DNA of 64,000 nt from Hyphomicrobiales bacterium (GTDB lineage: Bacteria > Pseudomonadota > Alphaproteobacteria > Rhizobiales > Beijerinckiaceae). Made by a program: the position numbers and the translations under genes. The DNA lies in assembly GCA_900470095.1 (NCBI GenBank), contig UBZM01000003.1, positions 98,020-162,019 of the forward strand, read 5' to 3'. Each line of letters begins with the position of its first letter. Position 1 is the stretch's first letter. The notes below the pieces were generated by a model. It worked only from the letters and a program-made list of their open reading frames with translations. It was not told the DNA's origin and did no database searches. Of the stretch, positions 1 through 7,534 are shown piece by piece.

Positions 1-27
1 GATGCCTATCTCGGCGTGGCGCATTGA
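1..27 (+). CDS. livG: C-terminal end of an ABC transporter ATP-binding protein (probably LivG), cut by the window edge
   Basis: The first nine codons read DAYLGVAH followed by TGA. An AYLG-type ending is usual for LivG/LivF ATPases, and livH follows 154 bases later on the same strand. A complete livF lies further down the operon, so the missing gene is most likely livG. Only the last eight residues are visible, so the call rests on the ending and on context. Confidence 0.6.
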   Translation, partial: DAYLGVAH

Positions 28-38
28 GGGAGACATCG

Positions 39-185
39 ATGCCTGCCGCACGGACCGAGCCTCGGATCGTTGAAGCGTCAATTTGCGACCCCGATCGTCG
101 CCGCGATGTGTGCGGGGCGTCCCAGCCTTGCCAGGGTCCGGAGATGGCCGTGATGCGATCGCCAACCAAGGACATCCAGCCATGA
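39..185 (+). CDS. possible 48-codon leader ORF between livG and livH
   Basis: An ATG at 39 sits behind a GGGAGA ribosome-binding-like run and opens a 48-codon frame. Its TGA (183-185) overlaps the livH ATG (182-184) in an ATGA arrangement typical of translational coupling. The peptide (MPARTEPRIVEAS...) resembles no family I know, and its codon usage is not clearly coding. It may be a coupling leader or chance. Confidence 0.2.
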   Translation: MPAARTEPRIVEASICDPDRRRDVCGASQPCQGPEMAVMRSPTKDIQP

Positions 186-1255
186 GCGAAGTCGCTACGC
201 GGCCTGCGCCCAACCTGCTCAGCAACGGCTGGATCAAGACCGGCCTCATTCTTATCGGCGTTGTTCTTGCCGCGATCGTCGGCGCGCAGCTCGATTCCTC
301 CGGCACGCTGCACAAGGTCCTGATCGACCCGTTCCAGCAAATGGTCTCGGCTCCGGACCTGCTGGTTCAGACGGTCTGGGAAGGGCTGGTTTCCGGCGTG
401 CTCTATGCGCTGATCGCGCTTGGCTTCGTGCTGATCTTCAAGGCGTCGGGCGTCTTCAACTTTGCCCAGGGCATCATGGTTGTCTTTGCGGCGCTGACGC
501 TGGTCGGCCTGCATGAGAAGGGCGTACCGGCGTTCCTTGCCGTCATCCTGACGCTCGGGGTGATGTTCCTGCTCGCCTTGACCATCGAACGGGTGGTGCT
601 GCGTCCGCTGGTCAACCAGCCCGACATCATCCTGTTCATGGCGACCTTCGGCATCACCTATTTCCTGATCGGCTTCGGCGAGGCCGTCTTCGGCGGCAAC
701 CCGAAGCAGATGATCACGAGCGAGCTCTATCTGCCGAAGGGGGCGATCGACGCAAAAATCCTCGGCGGTTTCGTCTCCTTCCAGAAGATCGACATCGCGG
801 CCGCGATCATCGCCTCGATCATGATCGCGGCGCTGGCCGTGTTCTTTCAATACACCCGGATTGGCCGGGCGCTGCGCGCGGTCGCCGACAGCCACAAGGC
901 CGCGCTCTCGGTCGGCATCTCGCTGAACCAGATCTGGGTCATCGTCTGGTTCACCGCCGGCATCGTCGCGCTGATCACCGGCATCATGTGGGGTGCGCGC
1001 TCGGACGTGTCCTTCGCGCTCGAGATCGTGGCACTGAAGGCGCTGCCGGTGCTGATCCTCGGCGGCTTCACCTCGATCCCGGGCGCCATTGTCGGCGGGC
1101 TGATCATCGGCATCGGCGAGAAGCTCGGCGAGTTCTACTGGGGCCCGCTGATCGGCGGCGGCATCGAGAGCTGGCTCGCCTATTTCATCGCGCTCGGCTT
1201 CCTGCTGTTCCGGCCGCAGGGCCTGTTCGGCGACAAGATCATCGAACGAATCTGA
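182..1255 (+). CDS. livH: branched-chain amino acid ABC transporter permease LivH
   Basis: A 357-residue inner-membrane permease of the LivH family, one half of the channel of a hydrophobic amino acid or aromatic acid uptake transporter. Eight or so hydrophobic segments are visible. Family signatures include GLVSGVLYALIALGF near residue 65, the GRALRAVADSHKAALSVGI cytoplasmic coupling loop, and the GAIVGGLIIGIGE stretch near the C-terminus. I chose the ATG at 182 (MSEVATRP) over the frame-opening codon at 83 because the extra N-terminus is unlike the family and the ATG abuts an upstream stop. livM follows after 12 bases, so the two are co-transcribed. The long N-terminal helix before the first conserved segment is typical of rhizobial homologues. 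Confidence 0.93.
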   Translation: MSEVATRPAPNLLSNGWIKTGLILIGVVLAAIVGAQLDSSGTLHKVLIDPFQQMVSAPDLLVQTVWEGLVSGVLYALIALGFVLIFKASGVFNFAQGIMVVFAALTLVGLHEKGVPAFLAVILTLGVMFLLALTIERVVLRPLVNQPDIILFMATFGITYFLIGFGEAVFGGNPKQMITSELYLPKGAIDAKILGGFVSFQKIDIAAAIIASIMIAALAVFFQYTRIGRALRAVADSHKAALSVGISLNQIWVIVWFTAGIVALITGIMWGARSDVSFALEIVALKALPVLILGGFTSIPGAIVGGLIIGIGEKLGEFYWGPLIGGGIESWLAYFIALGFLLFRPQGLFGDKIIERI

Positions 1256-1267
1256 AGGGCGGAAACC

Positions 1268-2347
1268 GTGTTTTATCGCGAAGCCGGCCAATACAAGTCC
1301 ACTTACGCCGCTGATATGGCCGTGTTCCCGCTTCGGCAGGACCGGATCGGCATTGCGGTGATCCTCGCCATCGCCTTCATCGGTATCCCGATGATCGGCA
1401 ACGACTTCTTCATCGCGACGGTGATGATCCCGTTCCTGGTCTTCTCGCTGGCGGCGATCGGGCTCAACATCCTCACGGGCTATACCGGACTGATCTCGCT
1501 CGGCACGGCCGCCTTCATGGGGGTGGGCGCCTATGCCTGCTACAAGCTGACGACCTTCTTTCCGGGCGTGAACATCATCGTCCTGATCCTGATCTCGGGC
1601 CTGTTCTCGGCCGCGATCGGCGTGCTGTTCGGGCTGCCCTCGCTGCGCATCAAGGGCTTCTATCTTGCGGTCGCGACTCTTGCCGCGCAGTTCTTCCTGC
1701 AATGGGCCTTCGTGCGCGTGCCGTGGCTGTTCAACTACAATGCGTCGGGCGCTATCGAGGTGCCGCTGCGCAGCCTGTTCGGCATCCCGATCACGGGTGC
1801 GTCGGCCTCGGCGGAAACGCGCTATTTCGTCTGTCTCGGTCTTGTCGTCGTCCTGACCTGGTTCGCCTCGAACCTGGTGCACGGCAGGCTCGGCCGCTCC
1901 TGGATGGCGGTGCGCGACATGGATATCGCGGCCGAACTGATGGGTATCAAGCTGCTGAACGCCAAGCTGCTCGCCTTCGCAGTGTCGTCCTTCTATGCCG
2001 GCGTCGCCGGCGCGATGATGATCTTCCTTTGGTATGGCGGCGGCGAAGCCGCGGACGTCTTCAACATCCGCCTCTCCTTCAACATCCTGTTCATGGTGAT
2101 CATCGGCGGCCTGGGCTCGCTGATCGGCTCCTTCTTCGGCGCGGCCTTCATCGCCAGCCTGCCGACCATCCTGAAATTCGGCCTGCCGGCGCTTGGCGTG
2201 CCGCTCTCGGGCGCGGCTGCCGAGCATGTCACCTTCATGCTGGTCGGTGCCCTGATCATCATCTTCCTGATCGTCGAGCCGCATGGCCTGGCGCGGCTCT
2301 GGCAGATCACGAAGCAGAAGTTGCGGACGTGGCCCTTCCCCTATTGA
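1268..2347 (+). CDS. livM: branched-chain amino acid ABC transporter permease LivM
   Basis: A 359-residue permease of the LivM family, partner of LivH in the membrane channel. The N-terminal region is followed by the family stretch GLNILTGYTGLISLGTAAFMGVGAY (near residues 63-87), then LPSLRIKGFYLAVATLA, the coupling loop GRSWMAVRDMDIAAELMGI, and GGLGSLIGSFFGAAF. The start is a GTG at 1268 behind GGGCGGA; no better ATG precedes the first helix. It is spaced 12 bases from livH. A 118-base gap with a stem-loop separates it from the binding-protein gene. Confidence 0.93.
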   Translation: MFYREAGQYKSTYAADMAVFPLRQDRIGIAVILAIAFIGIPMIGNDFFIATVMIPFLVFSLAAIGLNILTGYTGLISLGTAAFMGVGAYACYKLTTFFPGVNIIVLILISGLFSAAIGVLFGLPSLRIKGFYLAVATLAAQFFLQWAFVRVPWLFNYNASGAIEVPLRSLFGIPITGASASAETRYFVCLGLVVVLTWFASNLVHGRLGRSWMAVRDMDIAAELMGIKLLNAKLLAFAVSSFYAGVAGAMMIFLWYGGGEAADVFNIRLSFNILFMVIIGGLGSLIGSFFGAAFIASLPTILKFGLPALGVPLSGAAAEHVTFMLVGALIIIFLIVEPHGLARLWQITKQKLRTWPFPY

Positions 2348-2418
2348 GGCGCGTGCCTCGGCCGGGAGGGCCCAAGAATACGACCCGCCGCCATCGTCAA
2401 GCGGAGGGCAGGAGACAA

Positions 2419-2444
2419 CGGGCGGGCCGTGAAACGGCCGCCCG
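2419..2444 (+). promoter_or_regulatory. intercistronic stem-loop before the binding-protein gene
   Basis: CGGGCGGGCCGT pairs with ACGGCCGCCCG across a GAA loop with one bulged G. There is no T-run. Such hairpins between permease and binding-protein genes commonly stabilise or segment the mRNA so that binding protein is made in excess; that role is inferred here. Confidence 0.45.
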
Positions 2445-2465
2445 ATGCAACCACGGAGGGAACAG

Positions 2466-3797
2466 ATGAAGCAGACTGGTTTGATGAAGGGCGCGGCGCT
2501 CGGCGCGCTGCTCGCGGCGGGAGCGGCGATCGCTCCGGTGGCGGCGCAGGACAGCGTCTATTTCGCCAACAACGCCTATCGCACCGGACCGTTCTCGGGC
2601 TCCGGCATCCCGATCGGCGACGGCATGCGCGACTATATCGCGATGATCAACGAGCGCGACGGCGGCGTGAACGGCGTCAAGGTCATCTATGAGGAGTGCG
2701 AGACTGGCTACGACACCAAGAAGTCGATCGAGTGCTACGAGCAGGCGAAGTCGAAGAACACGATCGTCTACAGCCCGTGGTCGACCGGCGCGACCCTGGC
2801 CGCGATCCCGCGTGCCCATATCGACAAGATCCCGATCCTGTCGATGGCCTATGGCCTGTCTGCTTCGGCCGAGGGCTCGACCTTCCCCTGGGTTTTCATC
2901 CCGCCCTTCACCTACTGGGATGGCGCCTCGGTCATGGTCAAGCACATGGCCAATGAGTTAGGCGGCATGGACAAGCTCAAGGGCAAGAAGCTCGGCCTGA
3001 TCCATCTCGATGCGCCCTTCGGCAAGGAGCCGATCCCGGTCCTCGAGAACCTCGCCAAGAAATACGGCTTCGAGCTCAAGCTGTACCCCGTCGCTGCAGC
3101 CGACATGCAGAACCAGGGCTCGCTCTGGCTTTCGATCCGGCGTGACCGCCCGGACTACCTCTACAACCAGGGCTGGGGCGCGATGAACCCGACGGCCGTG
3201 AAGGAGGCCATCAAGAACGGCTTCCCGATCAACAAGCTGGTCGGCGTCTGGTGGGCCGGCGGCGACGATGATGCGCGGGCCGGCGGGGCCGAGGCAAAGG
3301 GCTACAAGTCGCTCAACTTCAATGCGGCGGGCACCAATTTCCCGGTCATCCAGGACATCATCAAGCATGTCGTGGACAAGGGGAAGAGCCTGGCGCCGAA
3401 GGAGAAGGTCGGCGAAAACCTCTATAACCGCGGCGTCTACAACTCGATGCTCGTGGTCGAGGCGATCCGCAACGCGCAGAAGCTCACCGGCAAGAAGGTC
3501 GTCAATGCCGAGGACATGCGCCGTGGTCTCGAAGGCCTCAATATCACCGAGGCCCGCCTGAAGGAAATCGGCATGGAGGGTTTCGGCACCCCATCGACGA
3601 TCTCCTGCAGCGACCATTCCGGACATAGCAAGATGTATGTCGCCGAATGGGACGGCACCAAGTGGACCAAGGGTTCGGACTGGATCGAGCCGCTGAAGGA
3701 CGAGGTGCGTCCGCTGATCGAGGCCGCCGCCAAGGACTATGCCGAGAAGAACGCCGGCTGGCCGAAGCGGACCGAGTCCTGCGAGAAGTCGTCCTGA
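2466..3797 (+). CDS. periplasmic substrate-binding protein of a LivJ-type ABC transporter
   Basis: A 443-residue periplasmic binding protein (Peripla_BP_6 type). The N-terminus is a clear signal peptide: Lys-containing n-region, Ala/Leu-rich core, and a likely cleavage after APVAAQ near residue 27. The mature part begins DSVYFANNAYRTGPFSGSG and contains SKNTIVYSPWSTGATLAAIPRA and SIRRDRPDYLYNQGWGAM, matching the large binding proteins found next to CoA-ligase-linked Liv systems. The ATG at 2466 is chosen because GGAGGGAACAG lies directly before it. The likely ligand is an aromatic or branched-chain acid, judged from the linked ligase gene, but the sequence alone does not define it. Confidence 0.9.
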   Translation: MKQTGLMKGAALGALLAAGAAIAPVAAQDSVYFANNAYRTGPFSGSGIPIGDGMRDYIAMINERDGGVNGVKVIYEECETGYDTKKSIECYEQAKSKNTIVYSPWSTGATLAAIPRAHIDKIPILSMAYGLSASAEGSTFPWVFIPPFTYWDGASVMVKHMANELGGMDKLKGKKLGLIHLDAPFGKEPIPVLENLAKKYGFELKLYPVAAADMQNQGSLWLSIRRDRPDYLYNQGWGAMNPTAVKEAIKNGFPINKLVGVWWAGGDDDARAGGAEAKGYKSLNFNAAGTNFPVIQDIIKHVVDKGKSLAPKEKVGENLYNRGVYNSMLVVEAIRNAQKLTGKKVVNAEDMRRGLEGLNITEARLKEIGMEGFGTPSTISCSDHSGHSKMYVAEWDGTKWTKGSDWIEPLKDEVRPLIEAAAKDYAEKNAGWPKRTESCEKSS

Positions 3798-3807
3798 TGT
3801 GAGATCA

Positions 3808-3833
3808 GCCTCCTCCCCTCCGGGGGAGGAGGC
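3808..3833 (+). repeat. perfect 11-bp stem-loop after the binding-protein gene
   Basis: GCCTCCTCCCC and GGGGAGGAGGC are exact complements around a TCCG loop, with no T-run after them. It looks like the GC-rich intergenic hairpin repeats common in Rhizobiales and may protect the 3' end of the binding-protein message. Confidence 0.5.
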
Positions 3834-3892
3834 ACCTGCGAAGCAGACGGACGAGGCGGCAGCGCCTGACCTCGCCCGTCCTTCACTCATCC

Positions 3893-3911
3893 GATCCGGC
3901 TGTGCCGGATC
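3893..3911 (+). repeat. perfect 8-bp stem-loop before livF
   Basis: GATCCGGC-TGT-GCCGGATC is an exact inverted repeat in the same intercistronic gap as the 3808 hairpin, followed by TTCTCCC/GGGAGA pairing. The pattern matches dispersed REP-like intergenic elements of rhizobial genomes. Confidence 0.45.
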
Positions 3912-3946
3912 ACCTTCTCCCCACAGGGAGAGGGAAGGAGCACGCA

Positions 3947-4792
3947 ATGTCGACCGCCACCCTCGAGAAGCCTGCCCCCGCTGCTGCGACGGACACCATC
4001 CTGTCGCTGAACAATATCGAGGTGATCTATGATCACGTCATCCTGGTGCTCAAGGGCGTCTCCCTGCAGGTGCCGCGCAAGGGCATCGTCGCAATCCTCG
4101 GCGCCAATGGCGCGGGCAAGACGACCACGCTGAAGGCGATCTCGAACCTGCTCAAGGCCGAGCGCGGCGAGGTCACCAAGGGTTCGATCGTGTTCGATGG
4201 CGAGCGCGTCGATCGGATGTCGCCGAACGAACTTGTCCGGCGCGGCTGCATCCAGGTCATGGAAGGCCGCCATTGCTTCGGCCATCTCTCGATCGAGGAG
4301 AACCTGCTGACCGGCGCCTTCACCCGGCGCGACGGCAATGCAGCGATCAAGCGCGACCTCGAAAAGATCTACGAGCTGTTCCCGCGCCTGAAGCAGCGGC
4401 GCAATTCGCAGGCCGGCTATACCTCGGGCGGCGAGCAGCAGATGTGCGCGGTCGGACGTGCCATGATGTCGAAACCCAAGATGATCCTGCTCGATGAGCC
4501 GTCGATGGGGCTCGCGCCGCAGATCGTCGAGGAGATTTTTGAGATCGTCCGCCGCCTCAATGCGGAAGACGGCGTTTCCTTCCTTGTCGCCGAGCAGAAC
4601 ACCAATATGGCGCTGCGCTACGCAACCTATGGCTACATCATGGAGACGGGCCGCGTCGTCATGGATGGCGAGGCGCAGATGCTGCGCGAGAACGAGGACG
4701 TGAAAGAGTTCTACCTGGGCGTGGCCGAGGGCGACAAGAAATCGTTCCGCGACGTCAAGAGCTACAAGCGCCGCAAGCGCTGGCTCTCGTGA
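3947..4792 (+). CDS. livF: branched-chain amino acid ABC transporter ATP-binding protein LivF
   Basis: A 281-residue cytoplasmic ATPase that powers the transporter. It has Walker A GANGAGKTTT (near residue 50), a family-typical signature region SGGEQQM, Walker B MILLDEPSMGLAP, and the LivF-typical ending with the phrase VAEQNTNMALRYATYGYIMETGRVVMDG. The ATG at 3947 (MSTATLEK) is preceded by GGAAGGAG; the longer frame from 3902 begins inside an intergenic hairpin. It is the last transporter component, and a protease gene starts 24 bases downstream. Confidence 0.93.
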   Translation: MSTATLEKPAPAAATDTILSLNNIEVIYDHVILVLKGVSLQVPRKGIVAILGANGAGKTTTLKAISNLLKAERGEVTKGSIVFDGERVDRMSPNELVRRGCIQVMEGRHCFGHLSIEENLLTGAFTRRDGNAAIKRDLEKIYELFPRLKQRRNSQAGYTSGGEQQMCAVGRAMMSKPKMILLDEPSMGLAPQIVEEIFEIVRRLNAEDGVSFLVAEQNTNMALRYATYGYIMETGRVVMDGEAQMLRENEDVKEFYLGVAEGDKKSFRDVKSYKRRKRWLS

Positions 4793-4816
4793 TCCGGACA
4801 AGGCGGACGCAGTCGG

Positions 4817-5497
4817 ATGCTCTATCTCGTGCTCGCGATGCTGCTGATCGCGCTGATCTTCGGGCCACAGGCCTGGGTGCGCGGCCAGATGCGCAAGCAT
4901 GCGGCTGCCCGGCCGGATCTGCCGGGAACCGGAGGCGAACTCGCCCGGCACCTGCTCGACCGCTTCTCGCTTGCGGCCGTCGCGGTCGAGACCACGGCGG
5001 CGGGTGATCACTATGACCCCGATGCGCGCGCGGTCAGACTCTCGCCTGACAATCATGACGGGCGCTCGATCACGGCCGTCGCAGTGGCGGCGCATGAGGT
5101 CGGGCATGCCATCCAGCATGCGCAAGGCAGCTCGCTCTTTGCCTGGCGTACGGCGCTGGCACGCTTCCTTGGTGTCTTCGACAAGGTCGCGATGGCGATC
5201 CTGATCACCGCGCCCCTTGTGATGGCCGTCACCCATGTTCCTGCGATCGGGTTGATGCAGGCCGGCATCGCGATCGCGATGCTCGGCGTCGGCCTCGTCG
5301 TACATCTCGTGACGCTGCCGCTGGAGTTCGACGCCAGCTTCGGCAAGGCGCTGCCGATCCTGTCCGCAGACGGCTATCTCGACGGGCGCGACCTGCCGGC
5401 CGCGCGTGGCGTTCTGAGGGCGGCCGCCTTTACCTATGTGGCCGGCGCTCTCGTCGGCCTCCTCAATTTCCTGCGCATCCTGCGCATCATCCGCTGA
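4817..5497 (+). CDS. membrane zinc metallopeptidase of the YugP family (Zn_peptidase_2)
   Basis: A 226-residue membrane protein with an N-terminal hydrophobic anchor (LYLVLAMLLIALIFGPQAWV) and the zinc-binding HEVGH at about residues 93-97 in the context AVAAHEVGHAIQHAQG. Hydrophobic segments follow at about residues 120-180. The family resembles B. subtilis YugP; its substrates are largely unknown. It sits between livF (24-base gap) and a CoA ligase (26-base gap), so it is part of the uptake operon. Whether it acts on transporter components or is simply co-expressed cannot be told from sequence. Confidence 0.85.
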   Translation: MLYLVLAMLLIALIFGPQAWVRGQMRKHAAARPDLPGTGGELARHLLDRFSLAAVAVETTAAGDHYDPDARAVRLSPDNHDGRSITAVAVAAHEVGHAIQHAQGSSLFAWRTALARFLGVFDKVAMAILITAPLVMAVTHVPAIGLMQAGIAIAMLGVGLVVHLVTLPLEFDASFGKALPILSADGYLDGRDLPAARGVLRAAAFTYVAGALVGLLNFLRILRIIR

Positions 5498-5523
5498 GCC
5501 AAAGCTCCGCAAGGACAAGAGCG

Positions 5524-6756
5524 ATGAGCGATCATCTCGACGATCTCGAAATCCGCACCGCCGACGCGCGCGAGGCCGATCTCTTCGCCAGGTTGAGACC
5601 GGTGCTCGCAGCTGCCTTGTCGGCGCCCGCCTATGCCGAGCGGCTGAAGGGTCTCAACCCGGCGGCGATCACCGACCGCAACGCGTTGTCGCGGTTGCCG
5701 GTGCTCCGCAAGGCGGACCTGCCGGCACTGCACAGGGGCAACCCACCCTTCGGCGGTTTCGTGCCGACATCGCCAGGGTCCTTTGGCCGGTTGTTCACCT
5801 CGCCCGGCCCGATCTTCGAGCCCGAGGGCACGGGAGCCGACCCCTGGGGCGCGGCGCGCGGGCTCTTTGCGGCGGGTTTCCGTCACGGCGATATCGTCAT
5901 CAATACCTTCAGCTACCACCTGACGCCGGGTGGGTTCATCATGGATTCCGCTGCACGCGCACTTGGATGCGCGGTGATACCAGCCGGTCCGGGCAATACC
6001 GAGCAGCAGATGGAGGTGATCTCGGCCTATCGGCCGCAGGCCTATGCCGGCACGCCGGATTTCCTGAAGATCCTGATCGAGGCCGCCGAGGCGCGGGGAG
6101 TCGATATCGCCTGCATCAAGCGTGCGGTGGTGTCGGGTGCTGCCTTCCCGCCCTCCCTGCAGGCCTGGGTCAGGGAGCGCGGCATCGATGCCTATCAGCT
6201 CTATGCCACCGCCGATATCGGCGTCATCGCCTATGAGACATCGGCGCGCGAAGGCATGCTGCTGAATGAGAACCTGATCGTCGAGATCGTGCGGCCGGGC
6301 ACTGGTGATCCTGTCGCCGAAGGGGAGGTTGGCGAGATCGTCGTCACCAATCTCGATCCGCACCACCCGCAGATCAGGCTGGCCGTCGGGGATCTCACGG
6401 CCGTGCTGCCGGGCGCGAGCGCCTGCGGCCGGAGCAATACGCGCATCAAGGGCTGGATGGGGCGCGCCGACCAGACCGCCAAGATCAAGGGCATGTTCGT
6501 GCGCCCCGAGCAGGTCGCCGAAATCGCCAGGCGTCATGCGGAGATCGCCAAGCTCCGGTTGGTCATCGGCCGCGCCAACGAACTCGACACGATGACGCTC
6601 AAGGCCGAGATCTATGCCGAGCCGGCCGGACTCGTCGATGCGATGTCCTCGACCTTGCAGCAAGTGACCAAGCTCAAGGGAGCGGTGGAGATCCTGCCGC
6701 TCGGGGCATTGCCCAATGACGGCAAGGTCATCGCCGACGAGCGGCCGGTGGGGTAG
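5524..6756 (+). CDS. phenylacetate-CoA ligase-like AMP-forming enzyme (PaaK family)
   Basis: A 410-residue member of the adenylate-forming family, shorter than full acyl-CoA synthetases and with the PaaK layout. Visible motifs are SPGSFGRLFTSPGPIFEP (P-loop-like region near residue 83), YAGTPDFLKIL, the central LYATADIGVIAYET (the YGxxE-equivalent region), and the C-terminal hinge GRADQTAKIKGMFVRPEQ. The last Lys region lies in LGALPNDGKVIADERPVG. It is expected to activate an aromatic or branched acid with ATP and CoA. Its position as the last gene of a Liv uptake operon suggests that it traps the imported acid. Confidence 0.8.
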   Translation: MSDHLDDLEIRTADAREADLFARLRPVLAAALSAPAYAERLKGLNPAAITDRNALSRLPVLRKADLPALHRGNPPFGGFVPTSPGSFGRLFTSPGPIFEPEGTGADPWGAARGLFAAGFRHGDIVINTFSYHLTPGGFIMDSAARALGCAVIPAGPGNTEQQMEVISAYRPQAYAGTPDFLKILIEAAEARGVDIACIKRAVVSGAAFPPSLQAWVRERGIDAYQLYATADIGVIAYETSAREGMLLNENLIVEIVRPGTGDPVAEGEVGEIVVTNLDPHHPQIRLAVGDLTAVLPGASACGRSNTRIKGWMGRADQTAKIKGMFVRPEQVAEIARRHAEIAKLRLVIGRANELDTMTLKAEIYAEPAGLVDAMSSTLQQVTKLKGAVEILPLGALPNDGKVIADERPVG

Positions 6757-6832
6757 GAGGCTCTCCGCCTCTCGAGGGCCAGCCCGGCGGCATACCGGCG
6801 CGCTTTGAAACGCTCCTACGGCGTTGCGGCCT

Positions 6833-7534
6833 TTACCAGGAGATCGGCGCCTCGCCCTTCGCCACCAACCATTCATTCGCCCGGCTGAACGGTTTCGACC
6901 CGAAGAAGCCCCGCCGAGCCGAAAGCGGCGATGGATGTGCGCTGGCGATCACGTGATGCCGGCGCTCATCGATCAGGCCGCGCTTGGCCTGCGCCGGAGC
7001 GCCCCAGAGCAGGAAAACGACATGCGGACGCGAGGTCGAGACAGCGGTGATGATCGCGTCCGTGACCGCCCCCCAGCCGAGCGAGAGATGCGAGCCCGCC
7101 TTGCTCGCGCCTTCGCGGACCGTGAGGGCCGTGTTGAGCAGGAGCACACCCTGCGAGGCCCAGGATGACAGGTCGCCGCTCACCGGTGCGACCTGGCCGA
7201 GATCCTCGGCTCGCTCCTTGTAGATATTGACCAGGGACCGTGGCAGGGGCGGCGGGCCGACATAGGAAAAGGCAAGGCCGTTGGCATGGCCGGGTGTCGG
7301 ATAGGGGTCCTGGCCGAGAACGAGCGCGCGCACCGTCTCTAGCGGCGTTTCCGCGAGGGCTGCGAATAGCCGCTCAGGTGCGGGCGCCACGACATGCCCG
7401 GCCGCGCGCTCCGCATCGGCCGCAGCAGCCGCTCGCTCTGCCGTTCCTCCGGGACGGAAAACAGCGAGATCGCGCCAGCCCTTGCTTGCCGGACTGGTCA
7501 AAAAGCGCGTCAGCGCCGCTGCATAGCCACTCAC
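6833..7534 (-). CDS. ung: family 1 uracil-DNA glycosylase
   Basis: A 233-residue enzyme that excises uracil from DNA. The water-activating loop GQDPYPTPGHANGLAFS carries the catalytic Asp; the usual His after Tyr is Pro here. The Leu-intercalation loop HPSPLSARRGFFG is intact, and LLWGAPAQAKR matches the family. The start is a GTG at 7534 that overlaps the stop of the upstream nucleotidase gene (GTGA), which implies co-translation. The longer frame reading back to 8230 is only an antisense extension through the nucleotidase gene. Confidence 0.92.
   Translation of the reverse strand: MSGYAAALTRFLTSPASKGWRDLAVFRPGGTAERAAAAADAERAAGHVVAPAPERLFAALAETPLETVRALVLGQDPYPTPGHANGLAFSYVGPPPLPRSLVNIYKERAEDLGQVAPVSGDLSSWASQGVLLLNTALTVREGASKAGSHLSLGWGAVTDAIITAVSTSRPHVVFLLWGAPAQAKRGLIDERRHHVIASAHPSPLSARRGFFGSKPFSRANEWLVAKGEAPISW

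Noticed and set aside
3887..5518. 543-codon minus-strand frame across livF and the protease
   Set aside because: It is the antisense shadow of two clear genes; composition is Arg/Asp/His-rich as expected from reverse reading of high-GC codons.
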